Positions 22,173 to 31,007 of a stretch of DNA of 64,000 nucleotides are shown piece by piece. The notes beneath the pieces were generated by a model. It did not search any database, was not told the DNA's origin, and saw only the letters and a list, made by a program, of their open reading frames with translations. This stretch comes from Stenotrophomonas sepilia. Its GTDB lineage: Bacteria > Pseudomonadota > Gammaproteobacteria > Xanthomonadales > Xanthomonadaceae. The position numbers were made by a program, and so were the translations under genes. The stretch is taken from NCBI RefSeq assembly GCF_003244875.1, contig NZ_LXXZ01000048.1:1-64000 (forward strand), written 5' to 3'. Within the stretch, counting starts at the first letter, position 1, and the number at the start of each line of letters is the position of its first letter.

Positions 22173-22200
22173 TCACCCACCGGTCAGGCCGGCGTCTCAT

Positions 22201-22272
22201 GTAGAGCCGAGCCCATGCTCGGCTGCCTTCCCGCCGCTGCGCGGCGCCGCCCGAGCATGGTCTCGGACGCTA
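22201..22272. repeat. SMAG-type GTAG inverted repeat pair
   Basis: Starts GTAGAGCCGAGCCCATGCTCGG and ends with CGAGCATGG..GCTAC, enclosing an inner GCCGCTGCGCGGCG hairpin. It lies between the DUF2065 stop and purA. Confidence 0.7.
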
Positions 22273-22282
22273 CAGGGCGGGG

Positions 22283-22468
22283 TCAGTGCCGTGCCCACCA
22301 CAGCAGGCTCAGGCCGGCCAGCAGCACCAGCCCGCCGAAGCTGCGCAGGGCCGGGCTGGGCAGGTCCAGCAGGCGCTCGGCCATGCGCTTCCAGGCGAAC
22401 GGCGCCACGAACAGGAAGAGGCCTTCCAGCACCGCGACCAGGCAGACGGCGGCGAACAGATCTTTCAT
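22283..22468 (-). CDS. DUF2065 family small membrane protein (YjeT-like)
   Basis: A 61-aa protein with two hydrophobic helices (about residues 3-24 and 40-58) and a Lys/Arg loop between them (WKRMAERLLDLPSPALRSFGG), the DUF2065 pattern. E. coli YjeT sits in the same hflK-hflC-yjeT-purA order. CCGGAG lies before the ATG at 22468. Function unknown. A strong hairpin separates it from hflC. Confidence 0.85.
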   Translation of the reverse strand: MKDLFAAVCLVAVLEGLFLFVAPFAWKRMAERLLDLPSPALRSFGGLVLLAGLSLLWWARH

Positions 22469-22486
22469 GGGGAACTCCGGAAAAAG

Positions 22487-22517
22487 CACGGGGCCCGGCG
22501 TCTGGCCGGGCCCCGTG
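22487..22517 (-). terminator. Terminator between hflC and the DUF2065 gene
   Basis: A perfect 13-bp GC stem (22487-22499 with 22505-22517). On the minus strand it is followed by CTTTTT, so it lies immediately after hflC and just before the ribosome binding site of the DUF2065 gene. Confidence 0.8.
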
Positions 22518-22535
22518 GGGTAGTGCCCTGCGACC

Positions 22536-23399
22536 TCAGCGGTCGTTCTTCAGGTACTGCAGGAACGGGTCGTTCTTGTCGAGCACAATCACGCCATTGC
22601 CGTCGGTCATGGAGCCACGGTAAGCCTCCAGGCTGCGGTAGAACGCATAGAACGACGGATCAGCCGAGCCAGCCTTGCCGTAGATGCGGGCCGCCTCGGC
22701 ATCGCCTTCACCGCGCAGGCGCTGTGCATCGCGCTCGGCCTCGGCGATCAGCACGGTGCTGTCGCGGTCGGCCTGGGCACGGATGGTCAGCGACTGCTCC
22801 TCGCCCTCCGCACGCAGCTTGGCCGCTTCCTGCTTGCGCTGGGCGCGCATGCGCTCGTACACGTCGTTGATCACCTGGCTGTCAGTCGGCAGGTCCACCT
22901 GCTTGATGCGCAGGTCGATCATCTGCATGCCGAGGCCGGCCACCGCCTCGTTGATCCCCTTCAGCTGCTCGGCGATCAGCTCGCTGCGGTCGCCGGACAC
23001 CAGCTGCTGCAGGGTGCGCGAGTTGATCTGGTTGCGCAGCGAGTCGGTGATGATCGGCGCCAGGCGGGCGTTGGCCACACGCGGGTCGCCGCCGGTGGCA
23101 CGGAAGTAGTCACCTACGTTGGAGATGTAGCCGATGGCGAAGAAGTCGACGCTGACATCCTTCTGCTCGGCGGTGAAGTAGCGCGCAGGCGCAGTGTCGA
23201 GCACCTGGAAGCGGCGGTCGAAGACCTTCACCGTTTCCACCACCGGCACCTTGAAGTGCAGGCCCGGCTTGATGTCCGAACGCACCACCTTGCCCAGGTT
23301 CAGCACCATGGCGGTCTGGTCCTCACGAACCACGTACACCGAGCCGAGCAGGCCCAGCACCACCGCCACGATCACGGCGATCCAGATAGGACTCTTCAT
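22536..23399 (-). CDS. hflC: Protease modulator HflC
   Basis: A 287-aa SPFH/prohibitin-family membrane protein that forms a large cage complex with HflK around FtsH and controls its proteolysis. One N-terminal TM helix (about 5-24) is followed by the SPFH domain in the periplasm (REDQTAMVLNLGKVV; late motif MIDLRIKQVDLP). A long Glu/Ala/Arg-rich coiled coil runs from about residue 185 to 245. The ATG at 23399 overlaps the hflK stop by 4 nt, showing translational coupling. Confidence 0.96.
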   Translation of the reverse strand: MKSPIWIAVIVAVVLGLLGSVYVVREDQTAMVLNLGKVVRSDIKPGLHFKVPVVETVKVFDRRFQVLDTAPARYFTAEQKDVSVDFFAIGYISNVGDYFRATGGDPRVANARLAPIITDSLRNQINSRTLQQLVSGDRSELIAEQLKGINEAVAGLGMQMIDLRIKQVDLPTDSQVINDVYERMRAQRKQEAAKLRAEGEEQSLTIRAQADRDSTVLIAEAERDAQRLRGEGDAEAARIYGKAGSADPSFYAFYRSLEAYRGSMTDGNGVIVLDKNDPFLQYLKNDR

Positions 23400-24529
23400 C
23401 GGCTGCCCTCCTCACGGCCGCTCGGTCGCCCGGTCGGGCGGCCCACCGGCCGGCCCGGATCACGGGAAGCTTCCACCGCTGCACCCGGCAGCGACGGCAT
23501 CACCACGTCCGGGTTCGCCACTGCGGCCGGGGCCGAGGTGGTGGGACGGGTATCGCCGGTCATCGGCACGTAGATCAGCTGGCGGCCATCGCCGCCGATC
23601 ACCTTGCGGTTCTCGCTCAGCACCTGCTGCACGGTTTCCAGCCACAGGCGCTTGCGGGTCACTTCCGGGGCGTCCTTGTACTGGGCCTGCAACAGGCTGA
23701 AGCGCTGCGCGTCACCCTCGGCCTTGGACACCACGGCCTGCTTGTAGCCTTCGGCGGTGGTACGGGCGCGCGAGGCCTGGCCCCGGGCTTCCGGCACGAC
23801 CTTGGCAGCGTAGGCCTGGGCCTCGTTGATCAGGCGTTCCTTGACCTGCTGGGCACCGTTGACTTCGTCGAAGGCCGGCTTCACTTCTTCCGGCGGACGG
23901 GCGTCCTGCAGGGTCAGGCCGGTCACGGTCAGGCCGGTCTTGAACGCCTTCAGCAGTGCCTGCAGGCGCTCCTCGGCAGCCACGGCCAGCGGGCCACGGT
24001 TGTTCAGTACCGCGTTGAGGTCGGCACGGCCGACTTCCTCGCGCACCGCGCTCTGCGCCGACTGCTCCAACACCTGGTTGGCATCGACGGTGCCGAACAG
24101 GTACTGCTGCGGGTCGTCGATGCGGTACTGGACGTTCAGCGAGACGTTGACGATGTTCTCGTCCCGGGTCAGCACCGGCACCTGGATCGAGAACGTCTTG
24201 ATCTCGGTGGCGTTGACCTTGGTGACCGATTCGATCGGCCACGGCAACTTGAAGTTCGGGCCGGGCTGCAGGATGCGCGAGAACTGGCCGAAGCGCAGGA
24301 CCACGCCACGCTGCTGTTCACCGATCAGCTGGAAGCTGGAGAACAGCACCAGCAGCACCACGGCCGCCACCACCCAACGCACGATGCCGCCGTCGAACAG
24401 GTCCTTCAGCGGCCCGGGCAATCCGCCCCAGCCACCACCATTGCCACCGCCGCGCGACCCGAACGGCCCGCGTCGATTGTCCTCGGGGCCTTGTCCGCCC
24501 TTGTTGCCGCCGGGTGTATTCCAGGCCAT
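23396..24529 (-). CDS. hflK: Protease modulator HflK
   Basis: A 377-aa partner of HflC. The cytoplasmic Gly/Arg/Asn-rich N-terminus (MAWNTPGGNKGG, about 1-48) is typical of HflK. A TM helix at about 52-72 is followed by an SPFH domain and coiled coil, then a Pro/Arg-rich C-terminal tail with repeated RPVGRPTGRP. First gene of the operon; it overlaps hflC by 4 nt. Confidence 0.96.
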   Translation of the reverse strand: MAWNTPGGNKGGQGPEDNRRGPFGSRGGGNGGGWGGLPGPLKDLFDGGIVRWVVAAVVLLVLFSSFQLIGEQQRGVVLRFGQFSRILQPGPNFKLPWPIESVTKVNATEIKTFSIQVPVLTRDENIVNVSLNVQYRIDDPQQYLFGTVDANQVLEQSAQSAVREEVGRADLNAVLNNRGPLAVAAEERLQALLKAFKTGLTVTGLTLQDARPPEEVKPAFDEVNGAQQVKERLINEAQAYAAKVVPEARGQASRARTTAEGYKQAVVSKAEGDAQRFSLLQAQYKDAPEVTRKRLWLETVQQVLSENRKVIGGDGRQLIYVPMTGDTRPTTSAPAAVANPDVVMPSLPGAAVEASRDPGRPVGRPTGRPSGREEGSR

Positions 24530-24598
24530 GCACGCTCCATCAAGATGTGGGCTGCGGCGCGGGCCCTTCCCGCGGCGCCAGCCGTGAAACCATTACTG

Positions 24599-24604
24599 AT
24601 CATA
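24599..24604 (-). promoter_or_regulatory. Candidate -10 box for hflK
   Basis: On the minus strand the sequence reads TTGTATGAT, giving a good -10 hexamer (TATGAT) about 70 nt upstream of the hflK start. The matching -35 is weak. Confidence 0.3.
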
Positions 24605-24676
24605 CAAGATGGGGCGGATTGGCAGGATCGAAAGGGGGGCAACGGGGTAAGGTGGCGTTTTCCTCGAAGTCAGGCA

Positions 24677-25678
24677 ATGCCGATGGCCCCCACCACCCCG
24701 TTCACCGCCTTCCGCATCGAAAACGACGACGCCGGTTACCGCAGCGGCCTGGCCCAGCTCAAGGTCGAAGACCTCAGCCCCGGCCAGGTTCTGATCCGCG
24801 CCAGCTGGTCCTCGGTCAACTACAAGGACGCTCTGGCCGGCACCGGCAAGGGAAAGATCCTGCGCCGCTTCCCGCTGGTGGGGGGCATGGACGTAGCCGG
24901 CACCGTGGTCGCCAGCACCGATCCGGAATGGCGTGAAGGCGACGCGGTGCTGGCCACCGGCTGCGGCCTCAGCGAGACCCGCGACGGCGGCTACAGCCAG
25001 TATGTGCGGCTGGAATCGCGTGCGGTGATCGCCCAACCGGCCGGGCTGAGCCCACGCGAGGCGATGGTGCTGGGCACCGCCGGCTTCACCGCGGCGTTGG
25101 CGCTGCTGCGCATGCAGGACAACCGGCAGAGCCCGGAACTTGGACCGCTGGCGGTCACCGGCGCCAGTGGCGGCGTCGGCGCGCTGGCACTGTCGATCTT
25201 CAGCCGCGCCGGCTACACGGTGCATGCGATCAGCGGCAAACCCGACCAGACCGGTTTCCTGCACGCCATCGGCGCCACCGAGGTGCTGCCGCGTGAGGCC
25301 CTGGCCGACACCGGCCCACTGCAATCGGCGCGTTTCGGTGGGGGCCTGGACAATGCCGGCGGCGCCATGCTCGCCAGCCTGCTGGCGCAGACCGCGCCCT
25401 ACGGCAGCGTGGTCAGTGCCGGCCTGGCGGCCAGCCCGACCCTGGAGATGACGGTGATGCCGTTCATCCTGCGTGGTGTGTCGCTGCTGGGCGTGTCGTC
25501 GGCCAATGCGCCACGCGGGCTGCGCGAGGACGTCTGGGCGCGGCTGGGCAACGAATGGAAACCGCAGCACCTGGACCGCATCTGTACCGCCGAGGTCGGC
25601 CTTGATGGCCTGCCGGCCGTGTTCGAGCGGATGCTGGCGGGCGGATCGCTGGGCCGCACCGTGGTGCGGATCGACTGA
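24677..25678 (+). CDS. YhdH/AcuI-type NADPH-dependent acrylyl-CoA (quinone) reductase
   Basis: Medium-chain dehydrogenase/reductase of the YhdH subgroup, 333 aa from 24677 or 331 aa from the ATG at 24683. Members reduce acrylyl-CoA to propionyl-CoA, and some are described as quinone oxidoreductases. Signatures are SSVNYKDALAGTGKGKI, FPLVGGMDVAGTV, the nucleotide-binding loop VTGASGGVGALAL (about residue 155) and the family ending GRTVVRID. Zinc ligands are absent, as expected for the group. Divergent from hflK. Propionyl-CoA would link it to the prp cluster at 36-46 kb, but that is inference. Confidence 0.88.
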   Translation: MPMAPTTPFTAFRIENDDAGYRSGLAQLKVEDLSPGQVLIRASWSSVNYKDALAGTGKGKILRRFPLVGGMDVAGTVVASTDPEWREGDAVLATGCGLSETRDGGYSQYVRLESRAVIAQPAGLSPREAMVLGTAGFTAALALLRMQDNRQSPELGPLAVTGASGGVGALALSIFSRAGYTVHAISGKPDQTGFLHAIGATEVLPREALADTGPLQSARFGGGLDNAGGAMLASLLAQTAPYGSVVSAGLAASPTLEMTVMPFILRGVSLLGVSSANAPRGLREDVWARLGNEWKPQHLDRICTAEVGLDGLPAVFERMLAGGSLGRTVVRID

Positions 25679-25766
25679 ACGTCGCAGGCAGGCGACAGAC
25701 GGCAGATGCGCCCCTCCCGCCGGTAATGAGCCCGCACTACACTGCGGGCATTACATGGGGAACAAC

Positions 25767-26138
25767 ATGGCACGCATTCTGATCGTCGACGACTCACCGT
25801 CGCAGCTGTTGGGGATACAGCGCATCGTCGAGAAGCTCGGGCACCAGATCCTGACCGCCACCGATGGCGCGGCCGGGGTCGAAACCGCCAAGGCCGAGCT
25901 GCCCGACCTGGTCCTGATGGACGTGGTGATGCCCAATCTCAACGGCTTCCAGGCCACCCGCACCCTCGCCCGCGACGAGGCGACCCGGCATATCCCGGTG
26001 ATCCTGGTGACCACCAAGGACCAGGACACCGACCGCATGTGGGGCATGCGCCAGGGCGCCAAGGCCTACATCACCAAGCCGTTCTCGGAAGACGAGCTGT
26101 CCGAAGTGCTGGAGCGCGTGTTCGCCGGGCAGGGTTGA
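25767..26138 (+). CDS. pilH: PilH-like single-domain response regulator
   Basis: A 123-aa CheY-like receiver, starting MARILIVDDSPSQ. The acidic pair is D8/D9, the phospho-acceptor D52 is in LMDVVMPN, the switch Thr is in VILVTTKDQ and the conserved Lys is in YITKPF. The pattern MPNLNGFQATRTLARD and VTTKDQDTDRMWGMRQGA matches PilH of the Pil-Chp type IV pilus system closely. The ATG at 25767 follows GGGGAAC; another ATG lies at 25755. No other pil or chp genes are in the window, so it is a solitary regulator here. Confidence 0.85.
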   Translation: MARILIVDDSPSQLLGIQRIVEKLGHQILTATDGAAGVETAKAELPDLVLMDVVMPNLNGFQATRTLARDEATRHIPVILVTTKDQDTDRMWGMRQGAKAYITKPFSEDELSEVLERVFAGQG

Positions 26139-26149
26139 GACGCGCGCGG

Positions 26150-26209
26150 TAGTGCCGGCCGCTGGCCGGCAATCACAGCTCATTGCCGGCCAGCGGCCGG
26201 CACTACCGG
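26150..26209. repeat. SMAG repeat dimer (GTAGTGCCGGCCGCTGGCCGGCA type)
   Basis: Two head-to-head units, GTAGTGCCGGCCGCTGG and its complement ending CAGCGGCCGGCACTAC, with a short spacer. It lies between convergent pilH and cbpA and may act as a transcript-end hairpin. Confidence 0.85.
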
Positions 26210-26218
26210 AAGGCGTGC

Positions 26219-27106
26219 TCAGATCGTCTCGCCAAACGCCTTGGCCAGGTTCCGGTAGGCCTTCTTCTGCGCCTCGTCGGTCGCGGCCGGGGCCACGATC
26301 TCGATCTCGACGATCTGGTCGCCCTCCGGGTTGCCCGGCAGGCCCCGCCCGCGCAGGCGCAGCTTGCGCCCGGCATCGGAGTCGGCCGGGATCTTCAGTT
26401 CCACCGCGCCGCCCAGGGTCGGCACGCTGATGCTGGTACCCAGCGCGGCCTGCCACGGCGTGACCGGCAAGGTGTAGAGGATGTTGCGGCCATCGACCTC
26501 GAACTGCGGGTGTGCGGCGTACTCCACTTCCAGCAGCAGGTTGCCACCATGGTTGCCCTGCCCCGCCAGGCGGATCACCTGCCCCGGACGGATGCCCTTG
26601 GGCACGCGCACGTCCAGCTGCTTGCCGTTGACGGTGATGCGCAGGCTGTCGCCGCTGTAGGCCGCTTCCAGCGGGACCGACAGCTTGGCACGGGTGTCGC
26701 GGTTGGGGGCATGGCCCTGGCTGCTGAACCCCGGGCCAGGACCGGCACCGCCGCGCTGGCGCGCGAACAGGCTTTCGAAGAAGTCGCTGAAGCCGCCGTT
26801 GGCGCCACCACCCCCGAACACTTCCTCGAAGTTGAAACCACCGGCGCCGCCGTAGTTCGGCGGCACGTTGAACTCCTCGCCCGGGCGATAGCCCTGCGCG
26901 CGCAGCTGGTCGTAGGCTGCACGCTTTTCCGGATCGCGCAGCGCCTCGTAGGCCTCGTTGACCGCCTTGAACTTGTCCTCCGCCCCGGCTTCCTTGCTGA
27001 CGTCCGGGTGGTACTTGCGTGCCAGCCGCCGGTAGGCGGTCTTGATCTCCGCCTCGCCCGCGCTCGGTTCCACCCCCAGGGTGGCGTAGTAATCCTTGAA
27101 TTCCAT
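26219..27106 (-). CDS. cbpA: Curved DNA-binding protein / DnaJ-class co-chaperone
   Basis: A 295-aa class II J-domain protein. The J domain (residues 4-70) has the HPD motif in YHPDVSKEAG. It is followed by a Gly/Phe-rich linker (about 75-125, GGAGGFNFEEVFGGGG) and two C-terminal beta-sandwich substrate-binding domains (KLSVPLEAAYSGDSLRI onward). There is no zinc finger, which distinguishes CbpA from DnaJ. It is likely a DnaK co-chaperone that also binds curved DNA. No cbpM modulator gene is adjacent. Divergent from the peroxiredoxin with 262 nt between. Confidence 0.93.
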   Translation of the reverse strand: MEFKDYYATLGVEPSAGEAEIKTAYRRLARKYHPDVSKEAGAEDKFKAVNEAYEALRDPEKRAAYDQLRAQGYRPGEEFNVPPNYGGAGGFNFEEVFGGGGANGGFSDFFESLFARQRGGAGPGPGFSSQGHAPNRDTRAKLSVPLEAAYSGDSLRITVNGKQLDVRVPKGIRPGQVIRLAGQGNHGGNLLLEVEYAAHPQFEVDGRNILYTLPVTPWQAALGTSISVPTLGGAVELKIPADSDAGRKLRLRGRGLPGNPEGDQIVEIEIVAPAATDEAQKKAYRNLAKAFGETI

Positions 27107-27368
27107 CCAGCTACCTCGATCTGCTTCGGCCGCGCCGGTGGCGCCGCCCCGGGTTCATTCTACGCGCCGGCGATGCTACGCCGCCCCTCGTGCGGCGCCG
27201 GTGAGGCCGACTGATCCTGCGCAATGCGGTTGCCATCGCCCTGCCCCAGGCTATGGCTGGAAGCCCGCTCCGCAAAGCCTGAAGATGGGGCCTGCACGCC
27301 GGTTTTCCAATGTCTTGACGTCCCTGTCCCATCCGGCCCACTACGCTGCCCCAGCAAGGAGTTCCCCC

Positions 27369-27851
27369 ATGACCATCCATGTCGGCGACCGCATTCCGGA
27401 AGTGACCCTCAAGCGCATCCGCGAGGGCATTGAAACGCTCGATACGCATTCGCTGTTCGACGCGCGCAAGGTGGTGCTGTTCGCCGTGCCCGGCGCGTTC
27501 ACGCCGACGTGCTCGGCCCGCCACCTGCCCGGCTACGTCGAGAAATTCGAGGCCTTCCGCCAGCGCGGCATCGATGTCTACTGCATGGCCGTCAACGACC
27601 CGTTCGTGATGAAGGCCTGGGCCACCGATCAGCACGTGCCCGACGGCCTGCTGATGCTGTCCGACGGCAATGCCGAACTGACCCGCGCGCTCGGCCTGGA
27701 GCTCGACGCCAGTGCCTCGGGCATGGGCATCCGCTCGCGCCGTTTCGCCCTGTACGTGGTCGACGGCGTGGTCCGCGCCGCCTGGGTTGAACAGCCCGGT
27801 CAATTCGAAGTGTCTTCGGCCGACTACGTGCTGGAGCACCTGCCCACCTGA
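27369..27851 (+). CDS. Peroxiredoxin (Prx5-like, AhpC/TSA redoxin)
   Basis: A 160-aa thiol peroxidase reducing hydrogen peroxide or organic peroxides. The peroxidatic Cys48 is in the motif PGAFTPTCSARHLPGY, characteristic of the Prx5 group. A second Cys at 72 (VYCMAVND) is in the position where Prx5 relatives carry a conserved Cys. The Arg of the active site is in SRRFALYVVDGVV. The ATG at 27369 is preceded by AAGGAG. A ferritin-like gene follows after 29 nt, so peroxide and iron handling are probably co-expressed. No OxyR site was identified. Confidence 0.92.
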   Translation: MTIHVGDRIPEVTLKRIREGIETLDTHSLFDARKVVLFAVPGAFTPTCSARHLPGYVEKFEAFRQRGIDVYCMAVNDPFVMKAWATDQHVPDGLLMLSDGNAELTRALGLELDASASGMGIRSRRFALYVVDGVVRAAWVEQPGQFEVSSADYVLEHLPT

Positions 27852-27880
27852 TCTCCCACCGCAAGAGGAAACGGCCAGCC

Positions 27881-28456
27881 ATGTCCAGCAAGCCAGCCAA
27901 AGCCCCCAGGCCCGCCGCGCAGATTCCCGGCATCAGCGAGCGCACGGCCCTGCGCGAGCGCGCCCGGCGCAACATCGAGGATGGTGCGATCACCGACAGC
28001 TACAGCGCCGACCGCAAGGTGGTGATCAAGCTGCTCAACGACGCACTGGCCACCGAGTACGTGTGCGTGTTGCGCTACTACCGGCACTACTTCATGGCCA
28101 AGGGCATGCTGGCCGACGCGGTGAAAGCCGAATTCCTTGAACATGCACAGCAGGAACAGGCGCATGCCGGCAAGCTGGCCGAGCGCATCGTGCAGCTCGG
28201 CGGCGAGCCCGACTTCAACCCGGATACGCTGACCGCGCGCTCGCATGCCGAATACAAGGAAGGCAGCGACCTGCGCGACATGGTCCGCGAGAACCTGGTG
28301 GCCGAACGCATCGCCATCGACAGCTACCGCGAGATGATCAACTTCATCGGCGACCGCGATACCACCACCAAGCGCATCCTCGAAGAGATCCTGGCGCAGG
28401 AAGAGGAACACGCCGACGAGTTCGCCGATCTGCTGGATGGGTGGATCGGGGAATGA
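27881..28456 (+). CDS. Bacterioferritin-like diiron ferritin, haem-binding Met absent
   Basis: A 191-aa ferritin-superfamily four-helix protein, probably an iron-storing or iron-detoxifying oligomer. Diiron ligands are visible: Glu59 (ALATEYV), Glu92 and His95 (QEQAHA), Glu in VRENLVAERIA, and Glu/His in AQEEEHADEF. In E. coli bacterioferritin the haem-ligand Met52 lies directly after the second Glu (DEMKHA). Here that position is Gln93, so haem bridging as in Bfr is unlikely. A 30-residue Pro/Ala/Lys-rich N-terminal extension is extra relative to Bfr (158 aa) and resembles Dps-like tails. It lies 29 nt behind the peroxiredoxin. Confidence 0.85.
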   Translation: MSSKPAKAPRPAAQIPGISERTALRERARRNIEDGAITDSYSADRKVVIKLLNDALATEYVCVLRYYRHYFMAKGMLADAVKAEFLEHAQQEQAHAGKLAERIVQLGGEPDFNPDTLTARSHAEYKEGSDLRDMVRENLVAERIAIDSYREMINFIGDRDTTTKRILEEILAQEEEHADEFADLLDGWIGE

Positions 28457-28475
28457 TTGCGCTGCGGATGCTCTG

Positions 28476-28536
28476 GTAGATGCCCACCTTGGTGGGCGCT
28501 TTGCCGTTCGCGTGCCAACCAAGGTTGGCACCCACC
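28476..28536. repeat. SMAG-like palindrome, CCAACCAAGGTTGGCA variant
   Basis: Starts GTAGATGCCCACCTTGGTGGGC and continues with GTGCCAACCAAGGTTGGCAC. The AACCAAGGTT subclass recurs at 36010 and 37580. It lies between convergent genes. Confidence 0.7.
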
Positions 28537-28576
28537 AAAGCGGAGCAATGCCATCCCGCCGCGCATGGCCCGGCAC

Positions 28577-30958
28577 CTACCGGAGGACAGTGAACCGTAC
28601 CTGCGTCCACGCGCCGTCCGCGGCCAAGGCGGTCAGGGTATGCGCCCCGGGATCGGCGAACTCACGCTGCATCAACTGTGCGCCGCGGGTCTGCGCGATC
28701 CAGCGTCCATCCAGCAACCAGTCCACCGCCTGCTCGCTGCCCAGCGCGCGCAGCTGCAGGCGTACGCCATGTTCGGCGTTGGGCGCACGCGCCAGTGCGG
28801 CGCCATCATTGAGGCCATCGATGTGCAGCGCGACGCTGGCCTCCCGGCCATCATCACGGCAGTCCGGCGACAGCGCCGGCAGCTGCGAGGCGTCGCGTGT
28901 GGCCTTGGGCAGCCACGGCGACAACAGCGCCGGCCAGCGCGCGATCTCACGCGCGACTTCTTCGTGCGGCAAGCGGCAATCGGCGGATACACGCAAGCCG
29001 GTGCGCGCGTCGGCAAGGTAGCGCTGCCGCCCCGGCTGCCAGCGCCGCGCCTCGCGCTCCGGGAAGGTCGGCGGTGCGGCGCCATCGAGCAGGTAGGCTG
29101 GCATCCTGCGCTGGCACAGTGCCGCCGGCAGCCCCTCGGCACGTTCGCCAGTGGGCCAGCAGATGTCTTCCTGGCTGACACTGGCCGGCATCGGCGCGGC
29201 CGCCGAATCACCACGCTGGCGCGGCAGGCTGTCCACCACTTCGAACATCAGCGGCAGCGCGGTGACCGCGCCGTACTGGCCCGGCAACGGAGTACCGTCC
29301 GGCCGGCCCACCCACACGCCCACCGTGTAGTGGCGGGTACTGCCGATCGCCCACGCATCGCGGTACCCGTAACTGGTGCCGGTCTTCCACGCCACGCGCG
29401 GGCGGCCACCGACATCGAACGTCCCGGCGCTGTATCCCGGGCGCGGGTTTGATTCGAGCATCTCGCGCACGATCCAGCTGGCGCCCGGCGAGGCCAGGCG
29501 CCGCTCGATCATCGGCTCGTCGTCGGTGTAACGCACGCGGCCGGCGATACCGCTCCGGTTGAGCGCGGCGAAGGCGCCGACCAGGTCTTCCAGGCGCGCG
29601 CCGGTGCCGCCCAGGATCAGCGACAGGTTGGGCGTACTGCCCGGCGGGAAGCGCAGCTGGATGCCCGCGTGCGACAGCCGGGCAGCGAAGCGCGCGGCGC
29701 CGACCCGCTGCAGCAGGTCCACCGACGGTACGTTGAGCGACAGCCGCAATGCGGCAGAGGCACCGATGGGCCCATTGAAGGCCATGTCGAAGTTGCCGGG
29801 GCGGTAGCTGCCGAAACTCTGCGGTGCATCGACCAGCAGGCTTTCCGAATGGATCAGGCCATCGTCCAGCGCCATCGCGTACAGGAACGGCTTGAGCGTG
29901 GAGCCTGGCGAACGCCAGGCCTGCACCATGTCCACGTGACCCAGCCGCTGGCGGTCACCGAAGGACAATGTGCCGACATAAGCGCGTGCCTGCAGGGTCC
30001 GGTTGTCGACCACCAGCAGGGCCGCCGAGGTACGCTCGGGCAGCGTCGAGAAATAGCTGGCCACGCGCTCTTCCAGCGTGCGCTGCAGGCCGATGTCGAT
30101 GCTGCTCTGGATGCGTGCCTGGCCCGGATGCGCCGAGTGCAGGCGCTGCGCCAGCAGCGCGGCGTGCAAGGGAGGGCGCAGCGAACGCGCCACCACGTTC
30201 TCGATGCGCGCATCCTCCACTTCTTCCGGTGTCCACGCGCCCAGCTCGGCCATGCGTGACAGCACCTTGTCGCGCGCTTTCTGCGCAGCTTCCGGATGGC
30301 GGTCCGGGCGCAGCCGGCTGGGCGCCTGTGGCAGCACCGCCAGCAGCGCAGCCTCGGCATGCGACAGCTGCGCCGCCGGCTTGCCCAGATAGGCCCAGCT
30401 GGCCGCTTCCACGCCTTCGATGGTGCCGCCGTAGGGTGCACGCTCCAGGTACAGGGCCAGGATCTGCTGCTTGCTCAGGTGCACCTCAAGCTGCACTGCA
30501 CGCAGCATCTGCTTCAGCTTGCCCCACGGGGTGCGTGAGTGCGGATCGAGAATGCGCGCGACCTGCATGGTCAGGGTCGAGCCACCGGACACGATGCGGC
30601 CGCCGCGCAGCAGCTGGCCGCTGGCCCGCAGGATCGCCAGCGGGTTGATGCCCGGATGGCGCCAGAACCAGCGGTCTTCGTAGGTCAGCAACGCTTGCAG
30701 GTACAGCGGCGAGACGCTGTCGACCGAGGCCGGATACCGCCACACGCCCTCGGCATCGGCAAACGCCCGCAATGGCGTGCCGTCGGCAGCCACCACCAGG
30801 GTGCTGGTATCACGCTGCTTCGGCAGCGGCGGCGGGAAGGCGAAATCCAGCACCAGCAGCAGCGCCAGCGCAGCGGCCATGCCCCAGCGCAGCCACGGCC
30901 ACAGCGGCCGCCACCGGCGGCGCAGGGTCGCCAGCCGGGTCGTCATCGTGTTCTTCAT
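28577..30958 (-). CDS. pbpC: Penicillin-binding protein 1C
   Basis: A 793-aa bifunctional class A PBP. TM helix about 20-40; glycosyltransferase domain (EDRWFWRHPGINPLAI, GGSTLTMQVARI) about 70-240; transpeptidase domain with SPGSTLKPF (SxxK) and KTGTSYGYRDAW (KTG); and the C-terminal BiPBP_C beta domain that marks PBP1C (last about 90 residues). The start could be 30958 or the ATG at 30946. It lies 49 nt downstream of the alpha-2-macroglobulin gene on the same strand. This A2M-PBP1C pair is conserved in many proteobacteria and links protease trapping with wall repair. Confidence 0.95.
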   Translation of the reverse strand: MKNTMTTRLATLRRRWRPLWPWLRWGMAAALALLLVLDFAFPPPLPKQRDTSTLVVAADGTPLRAFADAEGVWRYPASVDSVSPLYLQALLTYEDRWFWRHPGINPLAILRASGQLLRGGRIVSGGSTLTMQVARILDPHSRTPWGKLKQMLRAVQLEVHLSKQQILALYLERAPYGGTIEGVEAASWAYLGKPAAQLSHAEAALLAVLPQAPSRLRPDRHPEAAQKARDKVLSRMAELGAWTPEEVEDARIENVVARSLRPPLHAALLAQRLHSAHPGQARIQSSIDIGLQRTLEERVASYFSTLPERTSAALLVVDNRTLQARAYVGTLSFGDRQRLGHVDMVQAWRSPGSTLKPFLYAMALDDGLIHSESLLVDAPQSFGSYRPGNFDMAFNGPIGASAALRLSLNVPSVDLLQRVGAARFAARLSHAGIQLRFPPGSTPNLSLILGGTGARLEDLVGAFAALNRSGIAGRVRYTDDEPMIERRLASPGASWIVREMLESNPRPGYSAGTFDVGGRPRVAWKTGTSYGYRDAWAIGSTRHYTVGVWVGRPDGTPLPGQYGAVTALPLMFEVVDSLPRQRGDSAAAPMPASVSQEDICWPTGERAEGLPAALCQRRMPAYLLDGAAPPTFPEREARRWQPGRQRYLADARTGLRVSADCRLPHEEVAREIARWPALLSPWLPKATRDASQLPALSPDCRDDGREASVALHIDGLNDGAALARAPNAEHGVRLQLRALGSEQAVDWLLDGRWIAQTRGAQLMQREFADPGAHTLTALAADGAWTQVRFTVLR

Positions 30959-31007
30959 TGCGGGTTGCCAGCAGGACGGGCCGCGCCGTCGCGGCCCGTC
31001 CGCGCGG

